DNA of 64,000 nucleotides, taken from NCBI RefSeq assembly GCF_025165815.1, contig NZ_JAFFZE010000025.1:94189-158188 (forward strand), written 5' to 3'. This DNA is from Actinophytocola gossypii. GTDB taxonomy: Bacteria; Actinomycetota; Actinomycetes; Mycobacteriales; Pseudonocardiaceae. The translations under genes and the position numbers were made by a program. Position 1 is the stretch's first letter, and each line of letters starts with the position of its first letter. Shown in pieces: positions 46,718 to 57,864 of this stretch. Below the pieces are notes generated by a model. That model saw nothing but the letters and a program-made list of their open reading frames with translations. It was not told where the DNA came from and did not search any database.

Positions 46718-48232
46718 GTGTTGTTCGTCGATGTCGTGACCACTTCCGCCGCGGTCTCCGCGACGCGGTCGCGCCTGGCCAAGGTCGAGGCCCTGGCCGG
46801 GCTGCTGCGCCGCGCCGGGGACCAGGTGCGCGCGGTGGTCTCGTTCCTCGCGGGCTCGCCGACGCAGGGGCGCGTCGGGGCGGGGTGGCGGACGCTGGTC
46901 GAGTTGCGCATCGAACCCGCCGGCGAGGCTTCGCTGACCGTCGAGCGGGTGGACGCCGCGCTCGGTGCGGTGGCGTCGACCAGCGGGAAGGGCTCGGCGG
47001 CCCGGCGCACGGAGTTACTCGGCGCGCTGTTCGGCGCGGCCACCGAGGCCGAGCAGCGCTTCCTCCTCCACCTGCTGACCGGCGAGTTGCGGCAGGGCGC
47101 CCTCGAAGGCGTCATGCTCGACGCCATCGCGGCGGCCGCCGGTGTGGGCAAGGAGGACGTGCGGCGGGCGTTCATGCTCTCCGGCCGGTTACCCGACACG
47201 GCCGAGGCGGCGCTCACCGGCGGCACCGACGCGCTGGCCGGGTTCGGGCTGACGCTGGGCCGGCCGATCCGACCCATGCTGGCCTCGCCCGGCGAGTCGC
47301 TCGCCGACGCGCTCGGGATGGGCCCGTGCGTGGTCGAGTACAAGCTCGACGGCGCCCGCATCCAGGTGCACAAGGACGGTGACGACGTGCACGTCTACAC
47401 CCGCACCCTGCGCGAGATCACCGGCGCGGTTCCGGAGCTGGTCGACCTCGTGCGCGGGCTGCCGTGCCGGCGCGTGGTGCTGGACGGGGAGACGCTCGCG
47501 CTCAACGACGACGGCCGGCCGCGCCCGTTCCAGGAGACGATGAGCCGGTTCGGCGCCACCAACGAACGCGAGCTGCTGCTGCACCCGTACTTCTTCGACT
47601 GCGTGCACCTGGACGGCACCGACCTGGTCGACGCGCCGCTGCGCGAACGGAACACCGCGCTGCTCCGCGCCGTCGGCGAGGCGCTGGTGATCCCGGGCGC
47701 GCTGGAGCCGACCGAGGAACGGGCCGAGCAGGTCCTGGCCGACGCGCTGGACGCCGGGCACGAGGGCGTCGTGGTCAAGGCGCTCGACTCGCCCTACCAG
47801 GCGGGCCGCCGGGGCAAGGCCTGGCGCAAGATCAAACCGGTGCACACGCTCGACCTGGTGGTGCTGGCCGCCGAGTGGGGACACGGGCGCCGCACCGGCT
47901 ACCTGTCCAACCTGCACCTCGGCGCCCGCGACCCCGACGGCGGCCCGTACGTCATGGTCGGCAAGACCTTCAAGGGCCTCACCGACGAGCTGCTCGCCTG
48001 GCAGACCACGGAGTTCCCGAAGCACGAGACCCACCGCACGGACTGGACCGTCCACCTGCGCCCGCACCTCGTCGTCGAGATCGCGCTCGACGGTGTGCAG
48101 ACCAGCACCCGCTACGAGGGCGGCGTCGCGCTCCGCTTCGCCAGGGTCGTGCGCTACCGCCCGGACAAGGACCCACCGGACGCGGACACCATCGACACCG
48201 TCCGGTCCCTGTTGCCCGCGCCCGCGGGCTGA
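46718..48232 (+). CDS. ligB: ATP-dependent DNA ligase (LigB type)
   Basis: A 504-residue ligase with an N-terminal DNA-binding domain of the archaeal/eukaryotic type. The nucleotidyltransferase core carries the AMP-accepting lysine in motif I (VEYKLDGARIQV) and motifs III (DGETLAL), IV (FFDCVHLDG) and V (EGVVVKALDS, KIKP). A C-terminal OB domain follows. The size and layout match mycobacterial LigB, an accessory ligase beside the essential NAD-dependent LigA. GTG 46718 is used; the frame upstream lies antisense to the MerR gene. Confidence 0.92.
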   Translation: MLFVDVVTTSAAVSATRSRLAKVEALAGLLRRAGDQVRAVVSFLAGSPTQGRVGAGWRTLVELRIEPAGEASLTVERVDAALGAVASTSGKGSAARRTELLGALFGAATEAEQRFLLHLLTGELRQGALEGVMLDAIAAAAGVGKEDVRRAFMLSGRLPDTAEAALTGGTDALAGFGLTLGRPIRPMLASPGESLADALGMGPCVVEYKLDGARIQVHKDGDDVHVYTRTLREITGAVPELVDLVRGLPCRRVVLDGETLALNDDGRPRPFQETMSRFGATNERELLLHPYFFDCVHLDGTDLVDAPLRERNTALLRAVGEALVIPGALEPTEERAEQVLADALDAGHEGVVVKALDSPYQAGRRGKAWRKIKPVHTLDLVVLAAEWGHGRRTGYLSNLHLGARDPDGGPYVMVGKTFKGLTDELLAWQTTEFPKHETHRTDWTVHLRPHLVVEIALDGVQTSTRYEGGVALRFARVVRYRPDKDPPDADTIDTVRSLLPAPAG

Positions 48233-48235
48233 ACG

Positions 48236-51034
48236 ATCGTGGTGCTGGCGCGTGATATCCACCCGGGAGCGCACCGCGAGCTTGCCCAGGATATGGGATA
48301 CGTGGGTCTCGATCGTGCGGGTCGAAAGCACGAGACGCTCAGCGATCAGCCGGTTGGAGAGGCCCTGGGCGACCATACCGGCGATCGTCGTCTCGGTGGG
48401 AGTGAGGCTGTCCCATCCGGAACGCGCCTGCCGGTGCTTGGACCGCGGACCTCGGCGCATCCCGTGATTGCGCATCTGTGAACGCAGCGTGGCGAGATCC
48501 CAGGTCGCTCCGAGCTGCTCGTAAAGCTCGCCGGCACGGATGAAAGCCGCGCGCGCGGAGATTCGGTCGCCCGTGCCCGCGTATCCCGCGGCGGCGGCCT
48601 CCAGAGCCTTGGCGCGCAGCAGCGGGAGACCGGCCGCTTCATAGCCTTCGGCGGCATGACGCAGCAGGACGGGATCACGGTCGAGCAAACCCTGGCAGTA
48701 TGCCGCGGTGGCAGCCCTGCGCCACGCTTCCGGTCGCCGAGCGAGCGCCGCCGCATGGGCGGCAATGTCCTTTGCGACAGCAGCGTTTCCGGTCAAGGCG
48801 GCCAGTCGGGCAGCATGGGGAAGGATGCGCTCCATCTCGTCCAGTTCCTCGGCCCAACTGGCGACACCGGTGGTGAGCACGGCGAGTGCCTCAGCCGGCT
48901 CGTTGGCGAACTCTCGATCCAGGCTGCGGGCCAGCGTCAACGAGGCGACAAGACGCTTCCCGATCAGTTCCGCACTCGACGCCGCTAGTCGTAGATTCGA
49001 CCGGGCCTTCTCTGGATCATTACGGTGAAAGCAGACGATGGCGGCGATACCTCGACCACAACAAATCACCCCCGGAGCCTTGAAGTCGTCCGGCAGCGTC
49101 TCGACTTCGGCCAGCGCGTCATCCCACCGGCCGACTTCGAGCAGAAGCTCTCCTCGAGCGGTGTGCGCCTGCGCGAGCCGAACGAGAATGCCGGCCTGGT
49201 CGGCGCGCTCGCGGACTCGCTCTCCCACGTCGAGAGCCTCCTCGTAGCGGTCCAGGTAACCCAGCGCCACAGCATGGTTGACCTGAAGCAGCAGGCTCAG
49301 ATCGACCAGGTCAGCGTCATCCTCACGGACCACCTCCCGCGCCCGCTCGAACAGCGGTAACGCGGCCGTCACGTCTCCCCGCATGATCGACACTACGATC
49401 AGCACGTGCAGCGCCCACCCCAGCGCCATCTGGTCCTCCGCTGACTCGGCGGCAGACAGCGCCTCGGCGGCGAACCTTCCCGCGACAATCACCTCGCCCA
49501 GATTTCGATGGGCTCGTGCGATCAACACCAGCAGCCGAGCCCGCCCCCGTGCTGTCCAGTGGGGCTGCGTCAAAGCGCCGACCAACAGCTCGATCGACTC
49601 CGCCAACCTCCCATCCAGCGCACGGCACTGCGCGACAGTCCAGTGCAGGTCGACCACGACATCGAGGTCAGTGACCACGGTCATCGCGCGGATGGCGACC
49701 CGTTCCGCATCGGCGGTGTCGCCCGCTCGATACAGGGCGTCGGCGAGCCGAGAGACCAGGACGGCGTGCCGCTTAGGCTTCGTGGCCGAGCGGTGAACCG
49801 CCTCACGCAGCAGGTCGATCGCGGTTCGCGGTGCCTGGGCGACCAGGGCGGGCGCGGCGCCGGCCAGCCAGTCCAGGAGTGTCTCGTCCAGGGGACCGGC
49901 ATAGGACACCTTGACCGCTTGCAGCAGCTGCCAGGCGACGCGATGGTGTGGAACGCCCGCGTTGGCCAGTGCCCTGGCCGCGTCCAGGTGCCACACCGGG
50001 CGGACGGCCTCGGCTATGTCGTCGTAGAACACTCTTCGGATCAACGGGTGTCGGAACGCGAGCTTCTCACCAGCGTCCCGCAGCACACCCGAAACACGGG
50101 CCTCATCGAGGACGAAGACCAGCTCGGTAATGCGCCAACCAACCACGACCGCGAGGTCCGAGACGAGAAAGTCCACGCCCAGCAACGCGGCGGCTTGCAT
50201 GACCGGACGCGCCTCGCGGGACAGGAAGTCAAGACGGTTCGCGATCACAGCGATCAGTGAACGGGGCACCGAACCGTCGACGACGTCGATCACCCCGTCG
50301 TCGGTGACCTTCAACCAGCCGGACCGAGCCAGCGCGCCCATCAGCTCGGTCAGGTAGAGCGGGTTCCCTGCCGCCTCGAAACAGAGCCGAAGCAGGTCCT
50401 CACTAGGGTTTCCTTCGGCGATCGAGGCCACCATCGCGGCGACCGCATCTTCGGGCAGACCAGCGAGACGAATCGTGTCGTTCTCGCCCACCGACCGGCG
50501 TACCGCGAACAGCTCGTCGCGCTGCGGCACCGGGCGAAGAACGCCAATCAGCAGGAGAGCGGAGCGGTCGACCGAGCGCCTCAACCACTCCCACACCTCG
50601 ATCGTAGTGCGATCGGCCCACTGCAGGTCGTCGACGACGAGAACCACCGGCGCCGCACTGCACACCTCGGCGACAAGGGTGAGCATCTGCTCCGCTGCCG
50701 CGACCGCCGGATCGGCGACACCGCTGACCTCCCCACGGAGCAACCTCAGCACAGTCGCCAGCCGCGGTTCCTCGGCGGTTCCGCCTGCCCGGAACGCGTC
50801 CAGCAGCGGCTGCAGCGGGAGCGCCTGGCCCAGCTCGTCAGCCGCCGCCCAGTAGATGCGGCACCCAGCTCGCTCTGCGACGGCGCACGCGGCCCGGGCG
50901 AGGGACGACTTGCCGATCCCCGCTTCGCCCTCGATGAGTACCGTCCGCCCCGATCCCGCGACGAGGTCGTCGATCCAACCGCTCAGCCGGGCGAGGTCGG
51001 CGTCCCTGCCCACGAGCACATTCCCGGCCGGCAT
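48236..51034 (-). CDS. large LuxR-type (LAL) ATPase regulator lacking a proper stop
   Basis: A protein of about 930 residues starting at ATG 51034. A NACHT/AAA ATPase (Walker A GEAGIGKSS, Walker B VVLVVDDLQWAD) is followed by a long TPR-like helical middle. At the C-terminus is a LuxR helix-turn-helix (LTPTETTIAGMVAQGLSNRL, then VLSTRTIETHVSHILGKLAV). These are STAND-type activators that switch on biosynthetic or catabolic genes. Homology ends at SRVDI, but no stop follows: the frame runs on antisense to the ligase as far as 47189. The end given is where family similarity stops, so loss of the native stop or a small frameshift is likely. Confidence 0.8.
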
Positions 51035-51079
51035 GTCGCCAGGGTAGTGACGTGGCGTGCCCGGTGGCGGAAAGAAGGA

Positions 51080-51114
51080 GGCCTCGACGGCGAGACCCAA
51101 GCGCCGTCGAGGCC
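51080..51114 (-). terminator. terminator between the lipoprotein and LuxR genes
   Basis: A perfect 13-bp stem (GGCCTCGACGGCG with its complement) and a 9-nt loop are followed on the minus strand by TCCTTCTTTC, a pyrimidine-rich tail. It separates the upstream minus-strand lipoprotein gene from the LuxR gene. The remaining 51115-51348 shows no gene. Confidence 0.75.
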
Positions 51115-51348
51115 GTGCCCGAGTCATCGCGATCGACCGGCGGGTCCCCGACCACGACGGGCCGTACCCCCAGAGCGGCCGTCGTCGCCAACCGATGTGC
51201 TTCGCTGCTCGCGCATGCAACCACCTTCGATCAATCGGTCGATCGAGACATCAGTGGATCCACGGAGAGCTAACGGGTCCTGGATCGTGCCGACGGACTG
51301 ACGGTGGCGCGGGGTCCGGCCAATCCGACGGACCTCGAACGCACGACG

Positions 51349-52239
51349 CTAGAACGGCGTGGTCACCGGTCGCTGCGGGTCGACCGAGGGCGACGGGTCG
51401 GTGTCGGTCGCCATCAGGGTGCGGGCCAGCTCGGCGGCGGTGGCGCAGTCGGGTGCCCTGGTTCGCAGGATCCGGTCGCCGAGTGGTTCCGGCGCGCCCG
51501 AGTCGCCCGCGCGCCAGCCGTACTCGCAGTCGTCGGTCTCGTAGACGGCGACGGGCCGGCCGTCGAGGGTTTCCGCCCGCTCGTTGGACAGCGCGCCGGC
51601 GGTGCCATGCACGATCCGCACCGAGTACGCCGACTCCCAGCCGCTGTCGTTCACGCGCCTGGCCTGGCACAGGTCCAACCCGTGCGCGCCGGCCTCGGCG
51701 AACCTCGGCTCGAGCCCCTCCAGCCGGTCGCCCGCGGCCCGTTCGAGCAGGTCGCACGCGTCCTGGCGCGGGCCGGACATCGCGACCACGTCCGGGTTGG
51801 CGAGCAGCCGGACGCCGGTGCGGGCCGCCCTGGTCGCCGCCTCGCACAGCGGGCCGGCCAGTCCGGTGCCCTGTGCGTCGAACCGGACGTACAGGTCCGC
51901 GCCGACCGGCAGGTCGACGACGCAGTTGCGGGCGAACGGCCGGCGCAGCGCGGCGGCACCGTCCAGTTCGAACCGCTCGGCGGAACCGGAGCTGCGGGCG
52001 GGATCGAGCCACTTGCCCACGACCACCACGATCCGCGGCGCCTCGACCGTGAAGCACCGGTATGGCGAGCTCCACCGCAGCTCCCCCTGGCCGGGCAGCA
52101 GCGTGCACGGGTTGATGGCCCGCAAGGCGGACACGACCGCGTCCCGGTCCCGCTCCGAGGTGTCCGGCTCGTCCACGGCCGTGGCCGTGCACCCCGTGAC
52201 CACGACCGCCATGACCAACAGCACCCCCAGCACACGCAT
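51349..52239 (-). CDS. hypothetical lipoprotein
   Basis: A 296-residue protein with a short lipoprotein signal (VLLVMAVVVTGC, Cys17), then an acidic extracellular body with six or more further cysteines that could form disulfides. It loosely resembles the DUF3558-type lipoproteins of actinobacteria, with an early INPCTLLPG motif, but the match is not certain. It is divergent from guaB1 with only 34 bp between starts. Confidence 0.7.
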   Translation of the reverse strand: MRVLGVLLVMAVVVTGCTATAVDEPDTSERDRDAVVSALRAINPCTLLPGQGELRWSSPYRCFTVEAPRIVVVVGKWLDPARSSGSAERFELDGAAALRRPFARNCVVDLPVGADLYVRFDAQGTGLAGPLCEAATRAARTGVRLLANPDVVAMSGPRQDACDLLERAAGDRLEGLEPRFAEAGAHGLDLCQARRVNDSGWESAYSVRIVHGTAGALSNERAETLDGRPVAVYETDDCEYGWRAGDSGAPEPLGDRILRTRAPDCATAAELARTLMATDTDPSPSVDPQRPVTTPF

Positions 52240-52264
52240 GCGCGGCAGTGTAAGGACGACCTAG

Positions 52265-53743
<1,479 letters not shown>

Positions 53744-54859
53744 ATGAGCATCGATCCGGAGGTCCTGGGACAGCGGATCACCGAAGCTCGCGCTCGTGCC
53801 GGTCTGACTCAGGTACAGCTGGCCGCGGCCGTGTCACTCGATCGCTCGGCGCTCGCCAAGATCGAGACCGGTCAACGTCGCGTCTCGGCCCTGGAACTTG
53901 CCCGACTCGCCGAGACCGTGGACGTGCGAATCGAGTGGTTCGTCCGAGACGCACCGCAGGCTGTCATATCCAGGCGCAACGCCCAGGAGCCCGGCGCGGC
54001 CAACGCCCGCATCGATTCCCTGGCGGAGCGGATCACCCGGGAAGTCGAGTTCGTACTCGGCCTCGACGACAAACTGGTCCTGAGCCTCACGCCAGCGCAC
54101 GCGGTGCCGGAGAACGTGACGCAGGCCGAAGAACTCGCCGCCACCGCGCGCCACGCGATCGGCATGCACCACAACGGACCCTGTACGGGTCTCGCCACCA
54201 AGGTGGAACAGCTCGGCCTGCTGGTGTTCTCCCTCGACCTCGGTGTCGAATCAGCCGATGCGGCAACGGTTCTACTTCGGCAGGGCGGCATCGCGGTCAT
54301 CAACGGGGGGTTGCGCGTCGGTCGGCGACGTCTCGCCCTGGCGCACGAACTCGGCCACTATCTAGTCGCGGACGACTACACGGTCGATTGGCGGATCGCT
54401 GAGCATCTGAACGCCGAGCAGCGGGAGAGCATCCTCGACCGGTTCGCGCGTGCCTTCCTCCTGCCGGAACCAGGTCTACGAGCGGAATGGGCGGACCACA
54501 CCGCACAGGATGGCGACCTGCGGACCGCGGCGGTTCGGCTCGCGAGTTCATACCAAGTGGACATGGCGACGCTCGCCCGACGCCTGGTCGAACTCGGCCT
54601 GGTCAGTCCATCCGAAGCCAGTCGCATCCGAACGATCAGTACCACCCGCGCCGACATCGTCGAGCTTGATCTCGTAGTGGGCGAGGAGTTGAGTCCGCCG
54701 GCCCTGCCGCGGCCGTATGAGCGCGCTGTGCTCCGCCTGTTCCGAAGTGAGTCGATCTCCGCGGCGCGCGCGCTCGATCTGCTGCTCGACACCTGGACCG
54801 ACGACATGCTGCCCGACTTGCCCACTCGTCCGGCGGACCAGATCTGGCAGTACATCTGA
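53744..54859 (+). CDS. Xre HTH - ImmA/IrrE metallopeptidase fusion
   Basis: A 371-residue protein. An Xre-type helix-turn-helix covers about 8-62 (LTQVQLAAAVSLDRSALAKI). A linker and a COG2856 zinc peptidase with HELGH at 201-205 (LALAHELGHYLVADD) follow, then a C-terminal helical region of about 120 residues. Such proteins cleave or displace repressors in mobile elements and act as the antitoxin/regulator in predicted toxin-antitoxin pairs. It is followed after 2 bp by a PIN-like gene, so the two form a module. Its codon use is less G/C-extreme than the neighbours, suggesting transfer. Confidence 0.85.
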   Translation: MSIDPEVLGQRITEARARAGLTQVQLAAAVSLDRSALAKIETGQRRVSALELARLAETVDVRIEWFVRDAPQAVISRRNAQEPGAANARIDSLAERITREVEFVLGLDDKLVLSLTPAHAVPENVTQAEELAATARHAIGMHHNGPCTGLATKVEQLGLLVFSLDLGVESADAATVLLRQGGIAVINGGLRVGRRRLALAHELGHYLVADDYTVDWRIAEHLNAEQRESILDRFARAFLLPEPGLRAEWADHTAQDGDLRTAAVRLASSYQVDMATLARRLVELGLVSPSEASRIRTISTTRADIVELDLVVGEELSPPALPRPYERAVLRLFRSESISAARALDLLLDTWTDDMLPDLPTRPADQIWQYI

Positions 54860-54861
54860 TC

Positions 54862-55407
54862 GTGGCCGACCAGGAACTCGTGTTCGACAACGGACCGCTC
54901 TGCCACTTCGCTCGCGAGGGTTGGCTGGGAATCCTCAGAACGGTCGTGGGAACCAGAACCGCAGTGGTACCCGACACCGTGGTCGACGAGCTGCGCGCAG
55001 GGGCTCAAGGTCGGCCGCACGTCCAGCTCGTGCTGGACGCACCGTGGCTACACCACCGCAGTCTCGTGAGCGAGACCGAACTCGAAGCGTTCACGCAGTT
55101 CGCATCGCTGCTCGTCGCGAGGGGCCGCAACGTGGGAGAGTCCGGCGTGCTCGCCTACGCGAAGGCCAACGGGGCAGTCGCCGTGATCGACGACGGGCCG
55201 GCGCGCAAGATCGCTCGCGCGAGCGGCATCTCGCACATCGGCACGCTGGGGCTGCTGTGCGAGGCGCTACGGGAGAGTCAGCTGACGGTTGAACTGATCT
55301 CCACAGTCGCGGACCATCTTCTCGAGGGTGAGTACCGGCTGCCATTCCAGGCCGGCGGCTTCGCGAAATGGGCGCACGATCAGGGGCTCATTCCACCCGC
55401 AGGGTGA
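54862..55407 (+). CDS. PIN-like (DUF3368-type) putative ribonuclease toxin
   Basis: A 181-residue protein whose acidic residues are placed like those of PIN nucleases: Asp in LVFDNGPLCHFAREG, the VVPDTVVDEL strand-helix, Glu in VGESGVLAYAK, and Asp-Asp in AVIDDGPARKIA. The IGTLGLLCEAL motif near residue 130 is typical of DUF3368-like members. Directly after the Xre-ImmA gene, it could be a toxin that cleaves RNA until checked by its partner. GTG 54862 starts 2 bp after the upstream stop. Activity is inferred from the fold. Confidence 0.75.
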   Translation: MADQELVFDNGPLCHFAREGWLGILRTVVGTRTAVVPDTVVDELRAGAQGRPHVQLVLDAPWLHHRSLVSETELEAFTQFASLLVARGRNVGESGVLAYAKANGAVAVIDDGPARKIARASGISHIGTLGLLCEALRESQLTVELISTVADHLLEGEYRLPFQAGGFAKWAHDQGLIPPAG

Positions 55408-55445
55408 TGAACATCCTGCTTGCCCGCGTGGATAGCCTGGGCGAC

Positions 55446-56462
55446 GTGAATGCCGTCGAGGTTGTTGACCTGGTCAAACAGTACAAAAAGGCGCCGAAAC
55501 CGGCGGTCGACGGGCTGAGTTTCACCGTTCGGCGGGGTGAGGTCTTCGGGCTGCTCGGACCGAACGGGGCCGGCAAGACGACGACCGTCGGCGTGCTGAC
55601 CACGCGGGTGCTGGCGACCTCGGGACGGGCTTCGGTGCACGGGGTGGACGTGCGGACCGAGTCGACCAGGGCGCGGGAGTTGCTGGCCGTGGTGCCGCAG
55701 CGCAACAACCTCGACCGGTCGCTGAACATCCGGCAGAACCTGTTGTTCCACGCCACCTACCACGGCGTTCCACGCGCCGAGCGGAACCGGCTCGCCGACG
55801 AGATCCTGGAGCGGATGGGGCTCGCCGACCGGGCGAAGGACCGGCTCGACAACGTCTCCGGGGGGCAGGCGCAGCGCGTGATGATCGCCCGTGCGCTGAT
55901 GCACCGGCCCAAGGTGCTGTTCCTCGACGAGCCGTCCACCGGGCTCGACCCGCAGGCCCGCCTGTTCGTCCACGACCGCATCGCCGAGCTGCGTGACGAC
56001 GACGTCACCGTCGTGCTCACCACGCACGACATGGACGAGGCGGCCAAGCTCTGCGACCGGGTCGGCATCGTCGACCACGGGAAGCTCCTCGCGCTCGACA
56101 GCCCGGCCGCGCTGACCCGCGGGCTGCCGGGCAGCACGACCGTCACCGTGACCGTCTCCCTCGACGGGACCGGCGCCGACCGGGTCGCGGCCACGCTGTC
56201 CGATGTGGACGGAGTGGAGCGGGTGGAGCGGATCACCGCCGCCGCGCCCGCGCTGCCGCCGGGCGGCTTACCCGGCGCACCGACCACATCGGACGGTGTG
56301 AGCGGTCAGTTCCGGCTCTACACCGAGCACGAGCCGGCCGTGGTGCTGCCCTCCGTACTGAAAGTGTTGGCGGGCACCGGAAGCGACCTGACCGACCTGT
56401 CGATCGGCACGCCCAGCCTCGAGGACGTGTTCATCCACCTGACCGGACGGGAACTCCGTTGA
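55446..56462 (+). CDS. ABC transporter ATP-binding protein (DrrA type)
   Basis: A 338-residue exporter ATPase with Walker A GPNGAGKTTT, signature VSGGQAQRVMIARAL, Walker B VLFLDEPSTGLDP and H-loop LTTHDMDEA. The C-terminal domain with SLEDVFIHLTGREL is typical of daunorubicin-resistance DrrA. GTG 55446 is favoured because the preceding bases look like a promoter; ATG 55407 overlapping the PIN stop is the alternative. The permease partner starts 420 bp downstream beyond a transposase relic. Confidence 0.88.
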   Translation: MNAVEVVDLVKQYKKAPKPAVDGLSFTVRRGEVFGLLGPNGAGKTTTVGVLTTRVLATSGRASVHGVDVRTESTRARELLAVVPQRNNLDRSLNIRQNLLFHATYHGVPRAERNRLADEILERMGLADRAKDRLDNVSGGQAQRVMIARALMHRPKVLFLDEPSTGLDPQARLFVHDRIAELRDDDVTVVLTTHDMDEAAKLCDRVGIVDHGKLLALDSPAALTRGLPGSTTVTVTVSLDGTGADRVAATLSDVDGVERVERITAAAPALPPGGLPGAPTTSDGVSGQFRLYTEHEPAVVLPSVLKVLAGTGSDLTDLSIGTPSLEDVFIHLTGRELR

Positions 56463-56514
56463 CTTCCCTCCGGGTTCTGTCTCCGATGGGAGGTCGCGAC
56501 GGTTGCCTCACCGA

Positions 56515-56848
56515 CTAGTGCCGGCGTGGTCTGACACCGTCTCCACCGGCGGTGACCACCAGCCCGGCGGCCAAGATGTTGCGTGCCGCGTTCACGTCAC
56601 GGTCATGGACGACGCCGCACCGGCAGGTCCACTCGCGGGCATTGCTCGACGGAAACCACTGATCGACCGTGATCACGGTGCGGCCGTACCAGGCCGCCTT
56701 GTACTCCAGCATCGGTTCCTGAGCATGTCGGACAGGTTCAAGTCCTCGATCACGATCGTTTGGTTCTCACGAACGAGCCGAGTCGTCAGTGTGTGCGGGA
56801 AGTCCCGCCTGCGGTCGGTGATGCGGGCGTGAACGCGGTTCTCCTCCG
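56515..56848 (-). pseudogene. IS200/IS605-type TnpB (OrfB) relic
   Basis: Translating the minus strand gives TnpB landmarks in two frames. First comes NRVHARITDRRRDF followed by [19 protein letters not shown], the RuvC-II block with its Glu. After an internal deletion and a shift of frame comes [13 protein letters not shown], then half a zinc ribbon ([20 protein letters not shown]). One CxxC of the ribbon and the segments between the blocks are missing, so this is a dead remnant. It sits between the ATPase and permease genes of one exporter, marking an old insertion. Confidence 0.85.
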
Positions 56849-56884
56849 GCCAGGCAGCAGGAATATTGACCGATTGGAGTTTCG

Positions 56885-57688
56885 ATGACCACCGCCGTGC
56901 GGGAACGTTCGCGGTTCGCCATCTCGCTGCGCACGTTCGGCAACGTGTTGTGGCGGGACATCTTCGTCACCGGCCGGGAGCTGGTCCCCTTCCTGGCGCA
57001 GGTGATCCTGCAGCCGTTCTTCATGCTGTTCATCTTCGGCAAGGTGCTGACGAACCTCGGCTACGTCGGCGACGACTTCACCGCGATCCTGCTGCCCGGG
57101 ATCATCGCGCTGAACGGGTTCCTCGCCGCGCTGCAGAACACCACGCTGCCGCTGGTGATGGACTTCTCCTGGACCCGCGAGATCGAGGACCGGCTGCTCG
57201 CCCCGATGCCGATCCCGCTGGTGGCGGTGGAGAAGATGGTGTTCGGCGCGCTGCGCGGGATCATCGCCGCCGTGGTCATGGTGCCGATCGGGTTCCTGAT
57301 CCTGCCCGGGGTGAGCTGGCCGGCGTCCGCGCTGCTGCCGGTCACCGGCATCCTCGTCCTCGGCTCGCTCGCCGGCGCGGCGATCGGCATGACGATCGGC
57401 ACGCTGGTCACCCCGCGCCGGATCAACATCATGTTCGCGGTCATCCTGACCCCGTTGATGTTCACCGGCTCCACCCAGTTCCCGTGGCGGGGTCTGACCG
57501 ACCTCGGGTGGTTCCAGGTGCTGTGCGCGCTGAACCCGCTCACCTACGTCAGCGAGGGCATGCGCGCGCTGCTGGTGCCGAGCGTCGACTCCATCCCGCT
57601 GTGGGTCGACATCCCGGTGATCCTGGCCGCCTGCGCCGTCTTCGGCGCCATCGGCATCAAGGGGTTCATGCACCGCGCACTGGACTGA
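56885..57688 (+). CDS. ABC-2 type permease (DrrB type)
   Basis: A 267-residue membrane protein with six hydrophobic segments and the ABC-2 signature near FTGSTQFPWRGL, then FQVLCALNPLTYVSEGMRALL. It is the natural partner of the DrrA-type ATPase upstream, from which it is separated by about 420 bp containing the TnpB relic. ATG 56885 follows GGAG. A separate promoter may now be needed. The exported substrate is unknown; drugs or lipids are usual for the family. Confidence 0.88.
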   Translation: MTTAVRERSRFAISLRTFGNVLWRDIFVTGRELVPFLAQVILQPFFMLFIFGKVLTNLGYVGDDFTAILLPGIIALNGFLAALQNTTLPLVMDFSWTREIEDRLLAPMPIPLVAVEKMVFGALRGIIAAVVMVPIGFLILPGVSWPASALLPVTGILVLGSLAGAAIGMTIGTLVTPRRINIMFAVILTPLMFTGSTQFPWRGLTDLGWFQVLCALNPLTYVSEGMRALLVPSVDSIPLWVDIPVILAACAVFGAIGIKGFMHRALD

Positions 57689-57864
57689 GCGAACCGCGCC
57701 ACCTCCAACGGGGAAAAACGGCGACGGTTCGTGAACGGGTCCGGCTCGCTCGGGTGAAAACCTGACACAGCTGAATGAAGGATGTTTGGCGCCCTTCCGG
57801 CCTACTTTTCCGAGCGCATACTGGCTTGGCCCGCCTGAACAATTCCGTGAAGAAAGGCCCCGTC

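Noticed and set aside
47189..48235. C-terminal 350-residue extension of the LuxR protein
   Set aside because: It is antisense to ligB motifs and has no LuxR similarity, so it was not included in the gene call, though the missing stop is reported.
51057..51348. Plus-strand frame in the gap after the LuxR start
   Set aside because: It is Arg/Pro-rich chance translation overlapping a terminator hairpin, with no ribosome site.
56503..56832. Plus-strand gene between the DrrA- and DrrB-type genes
   Set aside because: The minus strand carries recognisable TnpB blocks; the plus frame is its shadow.
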